NCBI GenBank assembly: GCA_002633005.1
Contig: NMRA01000056.1
Location: 1,149,521 to 1,189,204 of the forward strand
Direction of reading: 5' to 3'
DNA: 39,684 bases
DNA from: Phoronis australis
Lineage: Eukaryota > Phoronida > Phoronidae
This document shows positions 18,771-31,094 of this stretch, piece after piece (position 1 is the first letter of the stretch; every line of letters starts with the position of its first letter). The translations under genes were made by a program, and so were the position numbers. Under the pieces are notes generated by a model. That model was given only the letters and a program-made list of their open reading frames with translations, searched no databases and was not told the DNA's origin.

Positions 18771-19400
18771 GACCATGGATTTCAATAAGCACATGTGGGG
18801 TATGAAAAAACATAAATCTATTACAAGCTTCAGCGAAATTACTTTTTGAAAAAGAAAATAAATTATTTCGACTATAGGACCATGGACTTAAATGAGAACA
18901 TGCAGAGAACGTAAAAACGTGGAGCAGATGATTGAGCAAGATACTTTGAGTGTGAGCAAATTTACCAAAACAGTTTTTTAAAAACAAATTCTTTCCAACA
19001 AAAGACCACGAACATTCACAGAACGTAAAAAGTCTAAAGTAAGAACAAGATTGACTAAGAAACTTTTTGAAAGTGTATGGTAAACCCCCTCCCATTCGAA
19101 CAAATACAAAATTGCCATTCTTCATTCATTTTCAAATGCTTCTTACAACGTTGTGAACGCCCACAAATTCTCAAAATATAATCTCATAGTAGCTATGGTA
19201 TAAAACTAATATGTAGTAACGCTACTTATCCTTAATAGTAAAAATACAAAAATACTAAAATACAAAATAAAATTTCACTTGTCAGTCATGTGTCCTAAAT
19301 TTGTTAGATTTTACCATAAATACAACATTTCAAACACAGGACCACAGGATGTGAATGAGCGTGTGCAAGGTACATAATAAACCTGAATTTAAGAGCCACT
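18771..19400. repeat. Degenerate tandem array, unit about 107-127 bp
   Basis: Units open with gaccatggatttcaat (18771), gaccatggacttaaat (18878), gaccacgaacattcac (19004) and accacaggatgtgaat (about 19340). Units two and three share agaacgtaaaaa and an ATTGA-CAAGA-ACTTT-like block. On the minus strand a 121-codon frame (18760-19125) stays open across the units, with repeated Phe/Cys/Ser-rich blocks. No known protein repeat matches. Confidence 0.5.
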
Positions 19401-22400
19401 TTATCAAGCAAATGAACTAATTTGAGTCAGTCAAGTGGTAAAAATGCAGCTGGGTGAATAAAGCTTGGTTTTCGCACCAGTGATCGGGCAAAATTTGAAA
19501 AATGTACACACAAGATAGAGCACAATGTTTGCTAGACTGCCGGGGAAAAACACAAACGAACGGGCAAACAAAGAGAATCTGAGACTTCACGAAACACATT
19601 TTATGACCAGGTGTGGATAAATGAAAGGAAAATTTGAAGAACGTTTTTATCTGGTTCCCAGCAGGGATCTGATGGAAAAATCAAGTCTACACCAATTGGT
19701 GACAACGAAGGAAGACATTTTTCACATTTCAGAAAACTTAAGGTGGCATTAAACTTCTGATTTATGTTAAAAATAAGAGTTTTTACTCAGGCTACTTATT
19801 GTTATAATGTTACTCTTGTCTTATTCCTTATTCAGTTTAGAAGTGATATCTGGGCACCCAAAGTACCCACAGTTCGTTACTTCACCAGACAAAGCTCATA
19901 TTTCAGTTCACAGCATTTTCAAAACTGGAAACCACCTACTTCGACTATAACACGATTTGAGACCAATTCCATAACAGTAAGTGGTCTAAATCAAAGCTTG
20001 TTTTTCAAAAGAAAGCCCAGGTTTGATAGTGCTTTAGAGCGAGACTTCATAAGCACATCCTGGGCTCACACCTAGTTTGGTCGTTACATTGGGACACTTT
20101 TGTATTACAATCGACCTTTCAAAGAACAGTAAAAATCTGTGCGTGCTCATCCCAGATCATGTGTGTAGACTTATGCGATGGCAGACCTCTCATCTAGAAT
20201 TCGGAAAGTATCACTCAAGTGATCTGTCTCCTTAGTACGCTGACCATTGATACTGGACATATACTACCAGTTTATTGTACCTATGATTTAAACTGACGGC
20301 TATGCTTAAAATAATTCTAAAATGAAGTCAGGGCCCTCGATGCCTTGATTTTGGGGCCCAATTAATTCCAGCAACACCATTCCCATATGCAAAACATTTA
20401 AAAATCACATAAAGTTCGCCTCATTAGGCCCAAAAGTTCCCCTCCAAGGGCTCCAATGATTAAATAATGCGTCCACATATAAATATGTGGGCACATAAAA
20501 ATTACCTTCAGTGTTAGAATCACTTGAGGCATTGCCGAAGGATGGTAACCATGTGTACGGGGAATAGATGGTGATGTGGGTGTTCCCCTCAACCACAAAA
20601 AAATTTCCTCTCAAAAGGCACAGACACCTTCCGATCTGATGACCAAAGAAGTGAAGTCTACAAATAATATCTATGTCTGCTGACGGCACTATTCGAGATG
20701 ACCGCCATCCACAATCCTTTGTGTATCAACAAGACATCTCTTACTATCTGTAAAAGGTCAATAGTAATAAGACTCGTTTTGTTTTCACTTTGGCAAGAAC
20801 CAATGCCACTTTCCCACTAACGCCGCAACCCCAGGTTTGAGGAATTTCTGCCTGTGACTTGACTTAAAAGTTAAATAGGTGGATTAAACTACACAGTTGT
20901 GAAACTCCCCTGCAGTGGGAAAGATTAAATCCACTTCAGGAGCGGTAATCGCCAGAGGTTGCAGCATGCAACACGTGTATTCCATCAGTGAATCAACTAC
21001 ACCATCATCGGCTGAGAACTTGCCAAAATCTCCAACATCGCTCGCCGGAGAGGAGTTCGTAATAGGGGTAAGAGTAGTTAGGATGAAGTTTCAACAAAGT
21101 GGTGCGAAAGAGACATAATTCAAATTCTGAAATATGCATGTGAGTTGCATAACTATGATCTAGTCTCTAACAATAGTGCCATGTCCATGGTGGCATCCAA
21201 ATGCAGTATTTTTGGTATGTTAAACCACCTCAAGCTCGTTTTATTTCTAAGTCACAGATCTCTGGAACTCTAAAACCAGGTGTGGTTTCGCATTAAATCC
21301 TGAATTATTTAATCATCACACTTCAAAGCTTGTCATCTCTCAATAATCTTTTAAATCTTGGCCACAAAATGAACTAATCAAACAGAGATCAAGCCACAAC
21401 CAAGGACCAGTTCATGAAAAAGAAACTCAGTTGAATAACATTCGAAATTGTATCTATTATCATTTCCATAAAACAACCCTGGGGAATAGAGCCAATAACG
21501 TTCTTCAAGCACCCCTGACAAGATCCTCACTGACAAGACGACAATGAAACCGTCCAGGCTGAGTGAGAACTTGAAGCAGAAATACTCAAGGATCCGCACA
21601 ATGACTCTTTTCGATGCGTCAATACAGCCACGACAACAGAGTGTGGACAAGCGAATTAGTTCAAACACATCTGTGAATATAATCGGCAATTTGCACAGTG
21701 TAACATGAGCACGCCAATATTCATCACCTTCAACTCGCTACACACAACATACACAAGTCTCAAGATTTGACAACCTGGAGCAGATATACTTATGGGCGGA
21801 TCGATATCTGATTTCCGCAATGTTTGAAGTCGATTCCTGCGCAGTGGTACACTTGGGAATGTTGAGACAACTATTTACATGGCTAATGGGCGATCAAACT
21901 CATTTAGAACTCCCATGAACATGGGATGAAAGGCCGTCACTCTAATAGAAAGTCACAGAAACAAGGCCAAGGAATGTCACAAAGGTTGTTTTGATGTATA
22001 CAAAGCCCATCAAGCAGAAAGAATGAGTTGTTGTCCAGACAGACCCAAGTGGAACTCCATAAAACTCCAGGGGACTATTTTATCACATCAAATCCACCAC
22101 GGTCCCGCCAGCCAGCGTTTTTGTACACATGCAAACAAAACAACTCTGCATGAACTCACAAGCAGTTATTTCAAATCTTTTTTAGTTTCTACCAGATAAC
22201 AAATAAATTTTATAAATTTCTCTTACACCTTCTAGCCATGGCCAAACTTTTGCTAAGACATCAGAAAGAGTGAATACAAGTTCTAGTGAACATCGAGGAA
22301 CTATTCGTTCCAAGATGGCATTCAATCTCACAATAGAAGGAACTTCATTACCTGAGGTCCAATAATATTGCTCAAAACTGGCCGCATACCTATACATATT

Positions 22401-24611
22401 TTAACTAGTTTGGTGATGAGAAATAATTACTCTGCATCATCCATGAAAAGAAACAAAGATTTGTTACATAAATCCTGTCAACTATCAATTAATTTTGTTG
22501 TTGACATTCCTCCATATCAAATTATCTACCAAAGCAAAATAATCCATTAAACTGTCAAACAAGGAACTACAGCTTTTATAAATGTGACCAGTTATCTTGT
22601 ACAAGATTGGAAATTGACCACAAATATCACAAGCCTATTCCAATCAACTAAGCGGGGCGCATAGGGTATAGCAAACTTTGGACTTGATAACAGAACCACC
22701 AACTCAAAAAAAATAACTTTTAATACCTTATGAATTTTTTCACAAATAAACAGCCACAAAGAACAAATGTCCAACAAGAATTGAAATGACCACAAGATTT
22801 AGCAGGCAGAGTGCACATTCAACGTTCTTCAGCTCTACTGACCCAATATTAGACATCACGCCAGTAGCGCATAAATTAAAAGCGTTTACAGGAAGCACCT
22901 GAATATTACCCTACAGTTATTTCACAGCTTCCAACAGTGTCATGCAACTAAAAGAGGTGAATACGTTTATCACCTGGTGATGTGATTGGTTGAGACAAAG
23001 GTTGAAGTCCCATGTGACGCTTACGCTATTCTATTGAAGGTTACATAGTCGGATTGAGGGGGGGGCAGGGGATTTGGCCTCCCTACGGACTCAATCAAAA
23101 ATGCCATCTTGGCAGTTTATGTGGACATTTTCCATTCAAAAATTGTGCTCGTCACTTTTTCTACCAACTCCCATGCAATAACCATGTCACGTGACCATAC
23201 AATAACCTCCTAGGTTATCACACCGACGTGGGACACAGTTATAATTGCATGACTGTAACAAGAGATACGTGATATAAAAATAAATACTCCTACTGGTACC
23301 AGTTATTCTTGCATAAAATGTCGATCAGATAAAGCTCATGGCTTTTTACAGGCATGGCTCATGGTTATTCAGATGAGTGCTCTAGACATGGCTTTGAGCA
23401 ATGTTTGAGAACATGTAAACAGAACACTGCTTCTACAGCCAACAGGTAGGTGGTAGCGCTCCAAGACTTCAATGCCACCTCACATTTTACGCAACAATTC
23501 AGGTGCTACTATTTCACACAATAACAGCTGTTTACCCAACCAAAACCATGCATGCCTATAAGACATTCACTGCTCATTTTATTATACCCACTCTTTATGA
23601 GCAAATGCCATTAAGAAGCCGATGAAAAAGGTCAACTCGCACAGGTTAGAGAACAAACGTTTACAGGTGGTGTCATAATCGGGTAGGTATGTATTTTATC
23701 AGAGTCTTCCTTAGGAACCGGAGTTAACCAATAAACCTATTGACAAACCTTTCGTAGAGAATGGTTCACCTGTATTTGAGTCTTCACGAACCAAGGCTCA
23801 GGTGGGAGAGTTTGCACATGCTGAGAATGTGAGAATTAAGACCCGATAACTTAACTGAAGAAATGTAAAACAGGGGCAAACAGCACTCGGTGAATAGCAT
23901 TCACAACTCTAGAGAACAAGGCACGGAATTTGATCCACAGACCTAGTATTTGCGATCAACAAAAAGAATCACAACGCTCTTGTGTGGCAATGAATAACAA
24001 GAATTTGGGATATAGCAAGCCCCAGGGTGGCCATTTTCTAATATAAAGTAGGGACAAAATCAAATATTCTTTCTCTTAGTAAGCATGGCACTACTTGGTG
24101 GAGGGTGTTCAATGCCATTCACAGTTCACTCCCGTGATTTGGATGAAGATTTTAAGGAAGCGGAGATTTCACAGCGTTGCTTATGAAATTGTTGGGGATC
24201 ACCAGGCCAACAAATTATCACTGTTGTGCTATGGGATATTCTACTGATTCACCTAAAAAGTTCAAAGTGGCAAAATATCCGTAAATGAGAGAATCCGAGT
24301 TTTGCATTTGTGGATTGATGTCATTTTGTTCACCAGAAATGGGTCAAGGGTGGATTCCACAACAATTACGCGTATTATACCACGCTTTCCCCAACATCGT
24401 TTTGGTCCTTAAGTTGTGAAGCTCGGACATATTTTTACAAATGGAAGTTGCTTGAAAATGCATTGTATTTTGCACTCATTAAGCAAGATGAAATTATTCA
24501 GCTCTGAAGTGCAAATTTTTATATTAATCTTTCACAAAGTCAATGTAAATAAAACACTGTTCACTCTGAGAAACCACATAATGGTGAAATTTCACCCATT
24601 TAGAACACAAT
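19401..24611. other. Non-coding stretch upstream of the LAP gene
   Basis: About 5.2 kb with scattered open frames of 60-100 codons and no recognisable domain. Holds an 18-bp near-palindrome (CCACATATAAATATGTGG, about 20476) and a G-run near 23057. If the LAP leader exon lies further right, this is part of its first intron; otherwise it is intergenic. Confidence 0.45.
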
Positions 24612-24806
24612 AAGGTGCACAAGTGAAATTTCATTTTTTAATTTTTTCATAAAGCTAAGTATGTAGTACCAAATAAATGCTTTCAGTTTTTAATTTTACC
24701 AAAATTGCCAACAGACAGTGTTTTGAGAAATTGTAGGTATTCACAACAATGTTGGAACGTTGTGAAAAACAAAAAAATGGTCAATTTTGGCAACGTTTTT
24801 GTCCGA
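24612..24806 (+). repeat. Dispersed repeat family 3, copy a
   Basis: Opens with ggtgcacaagtgaaatttca and ends with tcaattttggcaacg then tttttgtccgaa. The middle has acagacagtgttttgagaaa and attcacaacaatg. Shares this order of blocks with 30895-31094 and 33515-33663, and partly with 32526-32706. Confidence 0.55.
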
Positions 24807-25551
24807 ATCGTAAGACTTGATCCTCCGCAGTTCATAAAGTCAATGGTTTTACTTTTGAAACACTCAGACTGTTAGTCCACGGTCTTAAATATAAGCCTGT
24901 CTGTTAACGCATAGGCGATTAAACCATAATAACATTACCCAACATTAAAATCTGTGATTCAGCAGGTGTGGTACTCAATAGGATTACAATCCTACATGCC
25001 CTGGAGTAGTGTGCCACTGGGTGCATAGTCCTCAATGAACCCATGAACCCCCATTTCCCAAGCCTCTGTGAACACCCCCATTGAACTACACTGTTTCATT
25101 ATAACGAGTACCCAACCACCCTCAAAGAACAACCCTAAAGCATTTAATATATACCTCATACATTATTCATAAAATTTTTAATAGCTTTTGAAGGAGAGGC
25201 TAGTTTTTCGCACCACCGAGTTAAATTTGCCTTACGGTGTACGTAAAATAGTTCTCTTGATTTGTCACTTTGCACTGAGTCTGATGCGGCAAACAGGGAT
25301 TTTTCGTTTCTTCATGGAAACTCAACTGTTTGGATAGCCAAATTAAATAGTATTAAATAGTAATCAGGCCATACAATTTCCTAAGACAACCTTCAGTGCA
25401 GTACTTTCATTTCTACACTATGACCAATGTTTCACCTTTGCAATGTTCAAATTCGAGAGAATTTTTGTGACATCATTGCCATTTGATTGTGATAGGTGCA
25501 AAGTTGACAGTATACACCTGTTCCTTAGGCACACCGGAATTGTTGAGGCTC

Positions 25552-25719
25552 TTATCTACAGCCGTTTTTAAACGGTGCCAGTTGTCGCGGTACAATTTGC
25601 TCCACTTTGGTCGCATTTAAACATAGATCGCAAACTGGATCAGCATGAGACTGTCCGCGCATGCTCCCATAAACAATAGCAAACGTCCAAACCACTTTGA
25701 ATGCCAGCGGATCACCCAT
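25552..25719 (-). CDS. Short ORF, 55 codons, possible signal-peptide-like start (weak)
   Basis: Not recognised. ATG at 25719 has A at -3. The product begins MGDPLAFKVVWTFAIVYGS, a hydrophobic stretch that could act as a signal or anchor, then has CDLC near residues 30-33 and a final Cys before the stop. It could be a first exon, an upstream ORF in a leader, or chance. Confidence 0.15.
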   Translation of the reverse strand: MGDPLAFKVVWTFAIVYGSMRGQSHADPVCDLCLNATKVEQIVPRQLAPFKNGCR

Positions 25720-25860
25720 ATTTACGCTATTGGACAAGCGCATTGAAAGACGATCCCTTCCCGCCCTGCCCCAGTTGTGTTTAGACGTGTAGTTGGAACT
25801 GGAGCAACTGATCGAGTGCAATTCACTCTACCTCTCGAACAGTTGTCAAAAATAGCCGCC

Positions 25861-26010
25861 ATGGTGTCAACGTGCTCCGTGTCGGACGTGTTTACACACA
25901 CACTTGCACCCCATCAGCTGTTCCGCGTTAGTTGCTCCATGACAACTGTCTCTTGTGTAAATGCAACGTACGCAGCACAAAACGCGGTCTCATCCTTGAC
26001 CCAGGTTTAG
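25861..26010 (+). CDS. Short ORF, 49 codons, strong Kozak context (weak)
   Basis: Not recognised. The start context gccgccATGG matches the ideal initiation consensus, and the frame runs to a TAG at 26010. The product is Ser/Thr/Val-rich without a motif. The same GCCGCCATGG string also resembles a YY1-type site, so the match may reflect regulation rather than translation. Confidence 0.15.
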   Translation: MVSTCSVSDVFTHTLAPHQLFRVSCSMTTVSCVNATYAAQNAVSSLTQV

Positions 26011-26746
26011 AGTGACTAAAAACTAAACCGTTAGTTGTACGTAAACACTGAAATCATGAACTTCTTCCTTTCCTGTTGATGCTAGTTACCATATTTTAGT
26101 TGAAGGGCGTTCGTTTTCCAGAACAATGTGACCAAGAGCGCATCACTTTGTTGATCAAATCTGGTCTCGGGCAAAAATAAATGAAAATGGTGATGTAAAT
26201 TGTGTCCCTATAGGTTGCGAGCTTCCTATCCAAAAGAAACGAAAAAATGACTGGTGAGACTGGATAAGAAAGAGGAAAAAACTTGGAGGGCAATACAAAG
26301 TAAATCGAGATGAAAGATTAGGAACTTTATCCTTTCTCCCTTGTGAACAACGACAGCTGCCTGATATCGCACACTAGAGAGACACTTGTATGAATCAAGA
26401 GCCAAGTAACCCAATGGTCGTGCTAATGGAACTGAAGGGTGATAAAATGATCAGCTTCGCAGTCCTCCAAAAACCGGCAACAGGTGTCACAGTGAATGAA
26501 GACCCGATAACCCCCAAATGGAAAATTAACTTCAAAATTGCTTTGAATAAATTTTTTTAACACGTCAAGTAAAGCCTCCATCACACTGAATTTAGAATTT
26601 ACTTGATCATTTGTCGCTGTATAAATTGGTGTCCCCATGTACATTACATCTAATTAGAGGAGAAAGGAATTCTGGGATTGGCAAGACAACACAAATGGTG
26701 GTCACTGAAGACTATTGGTTATGTAGGAACATGGACAAATGTCTAA

Positions 26747-27060
26747 TTTGCCTAACTTCGTAACATCATATCTCAGAAGTGGCCGATCAAATTCATATCA
26801 AACTTTCAAATGCCATGCTTTATGTACCATTCTCCAGAACGCTGTTAAGAATCGTTTTTAAATGGTCCACTTATGCGTGAGGAGCTACAAAACTCAGATG
26901 TTTATGATACCGTAATTTAGAAAACAGTAACCGGAACAACTTTTTTGAGATTTCATCTTTAGAATTTATATGAAATGAAACTTGCTCGTGCTATTGATAC
27001 TGCCGTCTTGCTATGCTTTTTCTTTTTGCTCAGTTTTAATAAACAGACATGGTCACTGAC
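26747..27060 (+). repeat. Dispersed repeat family 2, copy 1
   Basis: About 310 bp similar throughout to 38597-38960. Shared blocks include aacatcat-tctca, gatca-attca-atcaa, gttaagaat, taatttagaaaa, attgatact-type and catggtcactc/g. Divergence is high, so this is an old family. Confidence 0.6.
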
Positions 27061-27765
27061 ACATTTAATGGCTGACTGGCGTGAAGCAAAAATCCAATTC
27101 TACCGACTTTTCATATTCAGAAAATATATCCCTTTACTGGGAGAAATTCTATAGTTTTGTAGATACTTGGCAAAATGCTTTTCGGTGAGCAGCTGTCAAT
27201 CACAGGATGTCAAGTACGTTTCGTGAGCTAACACCAGACGGAGCTACTAGTTACTGTTTAAGCAGCTATAGTCAGGATTCAAAATGAACTTACAAGAATA
27301 TCTAAAGAACAAAATTGTGCATGATTTAATATGTACCAAATACACCACAATGGGTTCCAATTCCAAACATTCAACCAACAAAGAGTCAAACATAACTTTA
27401 GCAAAAGGGGACTGCCTCCCGTATCTAGACAACCGATAGCAGAAAAGAGGCACCGAGACTGATAACGATTTACAACGGGAAGATTTACTGGCAATTTATG
27501 AAAGGATCAAGTTGTATCTTATCGGTGGGCCGATGTAAGAGTATGGGCTAACACCTCGTCGTTTATTAGTTTTTCATAAGGTGAAGGGTACAGAGATGAA
27601 GAATTACTTCGTAGGAGGGTCAGTGTCTAATCTTCGGGTTTATGAGATTGTCTCGGCATGATTATCCAGTGCGGCAGGGATCAAACAATTGCTGATAACT
27701 ATAAACCAGGTTTTTCTGCAGAGAAGCTCGTACATTCAGAAAATATCAGTTTAGGGACCAAAAGT

Positions 27766-27793
27766 CCAAATATACGCACGCGCGTATATTTGG
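27766..27793. repeat. 28-bp near-perfect palindrome
   Basis: CCAAATATACGC and GCGTATATTTGG are exact 12-base complements around a 4-base ACGC loop. It could form a cruciform or be a dyad binding site. No gene is adjacent. Confidence 0.8.
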
Positions 27794-28719
27794 AAATGAC
27801 GAAAATATGCTTGGGTGTATCGATATTGTAACTAGTGCGCAAACTAAAACCAAGAGTCAATACATCTGACGTATCTTTATCCCACAGATAAGAATTTACT
27901 GTTGAAAATTTTCATTTTGCTACGGCTTTGGTGTCCATTTCCTACGAAACTGAGGTAGGTTTAAAGAATCAGCCATACATACTTTTTTCCCAAATGAAAG
28001 TGTTGGACGTTTCTGTGGAAAATTTTCCTGATATACACCCACTGGGCATGTCTAAAGCATGGGCTGACAGTGTCTGCATCAAACTCCGGCAACACAAAAA
28101 TATCAGTCTTTTGTCACGGTTTGGAAAAGGTTGATCAAGCACCTTCAACTGGTCAAGCAAAATATTTCCAGGGAATGTTTTATCGCAGATTTTTTGATGT
28201 ACAAAAATCACTGATCTACTTCAATGGGCACTGAAGTTGTTGTCTTTAAACTCTTGCATTGTCAATTTTTAAGACTACATTTCCCACTTTCTAAGGTCAA
28301 TTTAAAATTATGAAGAAACAGAAAACAGGGCACGTCTCAAATTTTTGTTGGTGGGTTGGTGTGAAACCCTCAGGGCAAGATACAGTGTTTTGTGACATTT
28401 AAAATTATAACATCATACATTGATGCAAGTATTCGTTAGAAATAGTAATAAAGATTTTGAGTGACATCCTATCAACAAAGTGTTTGGGTTGAAATATTTT
28501 ATACCACTGGTCGCTGTACATACCTCGACTCGTGTCATATTAAAAAAAATCCGAATTGTTTTGAATCTGAGTCAGTTAAACATAGACAATAGACAGTTGA
28601 GGGGTGATTGCATCAGACGCAATTTGATTAGTTAAACGATCAACACGATTTAAAAAAACAGTGGAAAAAATAAAAATTTGACTATTACCAGATTGTCTGA
28701 TTGTGTGGTTAAATAGTAG

Positions 28720-28932
28720 TTATCTCCCCCGAAAAATAGAATCAACAGGGTCAAGAACGGGCAAGCAGCCGACTCTCTGATCGGCGCGACAGGCAATAAA
28801 TAGAAAAGTCGCGTAGAAGGTGCATTTGGCAGTGAAGGAGTTACATTGGGGAAACGCGCAAATGCCGTAACTCTCAGACCCCTTGAATAAAACACAAGGC
28901 ATGAGAAATACGCAGCACCACAGCCTTCGCAC
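28720..28932 (-). CDS. Cys-rich 70-codon ORF, unassigned (weak)
   Basis: Not recognised. The frame carries ESYGICAFPQCNSFTAKC then a run ending ACRADQRVGCLPV, giving several regularly spaced cysteines, in a stretch slightly GC-richer than its surroundings. A second frame is also open across the same bases on this strand, so chance is quite possible. No splice sites could be fixed. Confidence 0.12.
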   Translation of the reverse strand: MRRLWCCVFLMPCVLFKGSESYGICAFPQCNSFTAKCTFYATFLFIACRADQRVGCLPVLDPVDSIFRGR

Positions 28933-30644
28933 TCATTACTTACTATCAATACCAAAAAACACTGCCGACAGTGACAAGCTCTAAAGCACACCAAATGTCA
29001 AGGTTATACTGCTAAGCAAATGTTTTGGGACTCGAGGAATTTGACAGTCAGGTATAGCCAGCCAGCCTGCCCGTGTCAGTAGGTAACCATTGACAGGTGA
29101 GGTACATTAGTAGCAGGTCAAGAGAATGAGACTACACAAGGCTCTGACTGAATCCACTGAAAGGGCGAGGCTATCATGCTATAATGAGGGATCGAGTGAC
29201 CCAGAAGTCAAACACTTCATGTCCAACTATTGTTCACTAACAGTTGTACTCAAGCTCACATAGTAGTCTTGGGAGGTCCTGTCTATTGAAGGAGTTTTCG
29301 GTGGCAACGTGTCATTCGCTGGCACACCTAAGACACTCGTAATATTCAAACAGGGAGAGTGTCTCTCGGAAGTACAGTAATCGTTAGTCAAAACTCCATG
29401 CAACTTTTGACACTGAGCTAATTGACACCATGGCATGGTGACCCCCTGTCAACTCCCTCATTAGATTACCTTTACAGAAATGAAATCACGCCAGATGTGT
29501 TTGACCAGAGACTGTACGAGCACCTTAACATGCAACGAGAAGACCTACAAGCCATTCTCCAAAAGAGTGGTGACACGATGAAATACACCTCATGGCTAGA
29601 TGGCAATAGGATGTAGCTGGTGGATATAGTTTTGCATTCTTGTGTGGAGATTTTATGCAGTGGGCTATTGCCCAGTGTTTCTTATATTTTGTGACAATCA
29701 TGCTGTGGAATGGCCCCTGTTGTGCACAAAAATTCCTCCGTCTCAAACCGTACATCTCAAACTGTACGCTAACGAAAGAAATTGTTTACTCCCAGAGTCC
29801 CAGTCAATTGAGACCGGCTTAACACCAAAATTAGAAATTGGGTCGAGCGAAAGATGCTTTTGCACTCTCCCAACACTACATACTTGTATGTAAGTTTCTT
29901 TCCTACTGATGTAGGTGTTCAATTTGCAAATATATTTGAAATGATGCCAGCTATGTTAATACCAATGATTTCTTTTGTAAACCCAGGAAGTTGACAGGAA
30001 CTAGACAATCTGGTAAAACTTTCACAGCCTTGAAAATGGTGGAAACTGATGGGATACAGACCTGAACGAAATCAATTAGGCACTAGAAATTCATTAGGTA
30101 TATACGGTAATTCTTACCATAACCTATTTAGCATGCAATATGGCAAACAAAGTTCTCAACAAAACTAAAGATTACGAAAATTTTATTCTATTATTACCTG
30201 GACTTGTATTCCACAGATATTGTAAAACAACATTTGACCAAGTTTCTATTATTTCACGCCGGGTAATCAGCTTTTGAAGATTAGAAAAACCAATCGTTTT
30301 ATCTATTAATTTGTGCCAAATAAAGGAAAAATTGCCACAGATAAAGCTCATACCATGATGGTATGAAAATAATAATGATTGGTGCAAATCCATAAAGCAC
30401 CTCAATGGCAACAAAGGTGTCTGGGAAACTGACTGATTAATGAGAAATCAGCTGACCCCTATTAGTGACCTGGTTTAATGTTCCATAAGTATGGCTTTGG
30501 GTCAAAATCACATGCAGGATACAGTGTGTATCAACGTAGCAATGTGAAAGACCAACTAGGTTTATATCTAAAAGGCAAAACCCCTGAGGTTGACAAAGTA
30601 GCGTTTTACTGAAGATCTGGCAATAGTCTGACATAACGTGCCCT

Positions 30645-30700
30645 ATTTTGAAAACCAGTTTGACGCCCGTTATTCAGTGGAGAAAACTGGTTCTCAAAAT
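30645..30700 (+). repeat. Hairpin repeat, copy 3
   Basis: ATTTTGAAAACCAGTTT pairs with AAACTGGTTCTCAAAAT, with one G-A difference, around a loop containing cgttattcagtgg. It has the same orientation as copy 2 (9353-9408). CCC-TATTTTGA-AACCAGTTT is shared by both, including bases just outside the stem. Confidence 0.7.
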
Positions 30701-30894
30701 GCGAGCACATTTAATATATGACCATTAACGAAGAACACGCAGCCAAAAAGGTCATCCTTTGATGATCTGCAATAATTCACAACTTATGGTCTTCTCTAAA
30801 GATTTCAAATATCTATAGCCATCTAATACATATCAAAACTTAGAATCACTTCAGTTGCAGTAAAACAAATCTTAGGTTCAGACACATGGTAAAA

Positions 30895-31094
30895 TTTCAC
30901 GCCAACAAGTGAAATTTTATCATTTTTTCCATTGAAGATGTGTTGAACAAATTAATGATTTTCCAATTTCAAGTTCTACTACTTACATCAAAATTATCAT
31001 CAAATACTGTTTTGAAAAAAAAATGTGACCATTTACAGCAATGTTAGAAGCACTAGAAAATTGAAAAGGACAATTCTGGCCATCATTTTTGTCT
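30895..31094 (+). repeat. Dispersed repeat family 3, copy b
   Basis: Has aagtgaaattttatca near the start, atactgttttgaaaa and acagcaatgttagaa in the middle, and gacaattctggccatc then atttttgtctgg at the end. This follows the block order of copy a. Followed by gagattttacggta, similar to the sequence after copy c. Confidence 0.55.

Larger units (their letters stand above)
25552..26010. promoter_or_regulatory. CpG-richer patch, candidate promoter or 5' leader region
   Basis: Compared with its surroundings this stretch has many CpG dinucleotides (tgtccgcgcatgc, gtgctccgtgtcggacgtg, ttccgcg, aacgcgg). Two short ORFs diverge from it: ATG 25719 on the minus strand and ATG 25861 on the plus strand (context gccgccatgg). 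It is the strongest candidate for the missing leader exon and promoter of the minus-strand LAP gene, but no splice donor was confirmed. No TATA box is evident. Confidence 0.3.
27061..30644. other. Non-coding stretch, apart from a palindrome and one weak ORF
   Basis: Contains the palindrome at 27766-27793 and the Cys-rich ORF at 28720-28932. Otherwise AT-rich, with open frames of 60-80 codons that overlap on both strands and show no domain. Confidence 0.45.

Noticed and set aside
20341-20370. GGGCCC pair around a short loop near 20.34 kb
   Set aside because: The arms are only six bases and no longer inverted repeat extends from them, so it is likely chance.
21378-21689. 103-codon minus-strand open frame
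   Set aside because: The start is not supported by splice or initiation context and no motif was recognised; length is within what chance allows in 40 kb.
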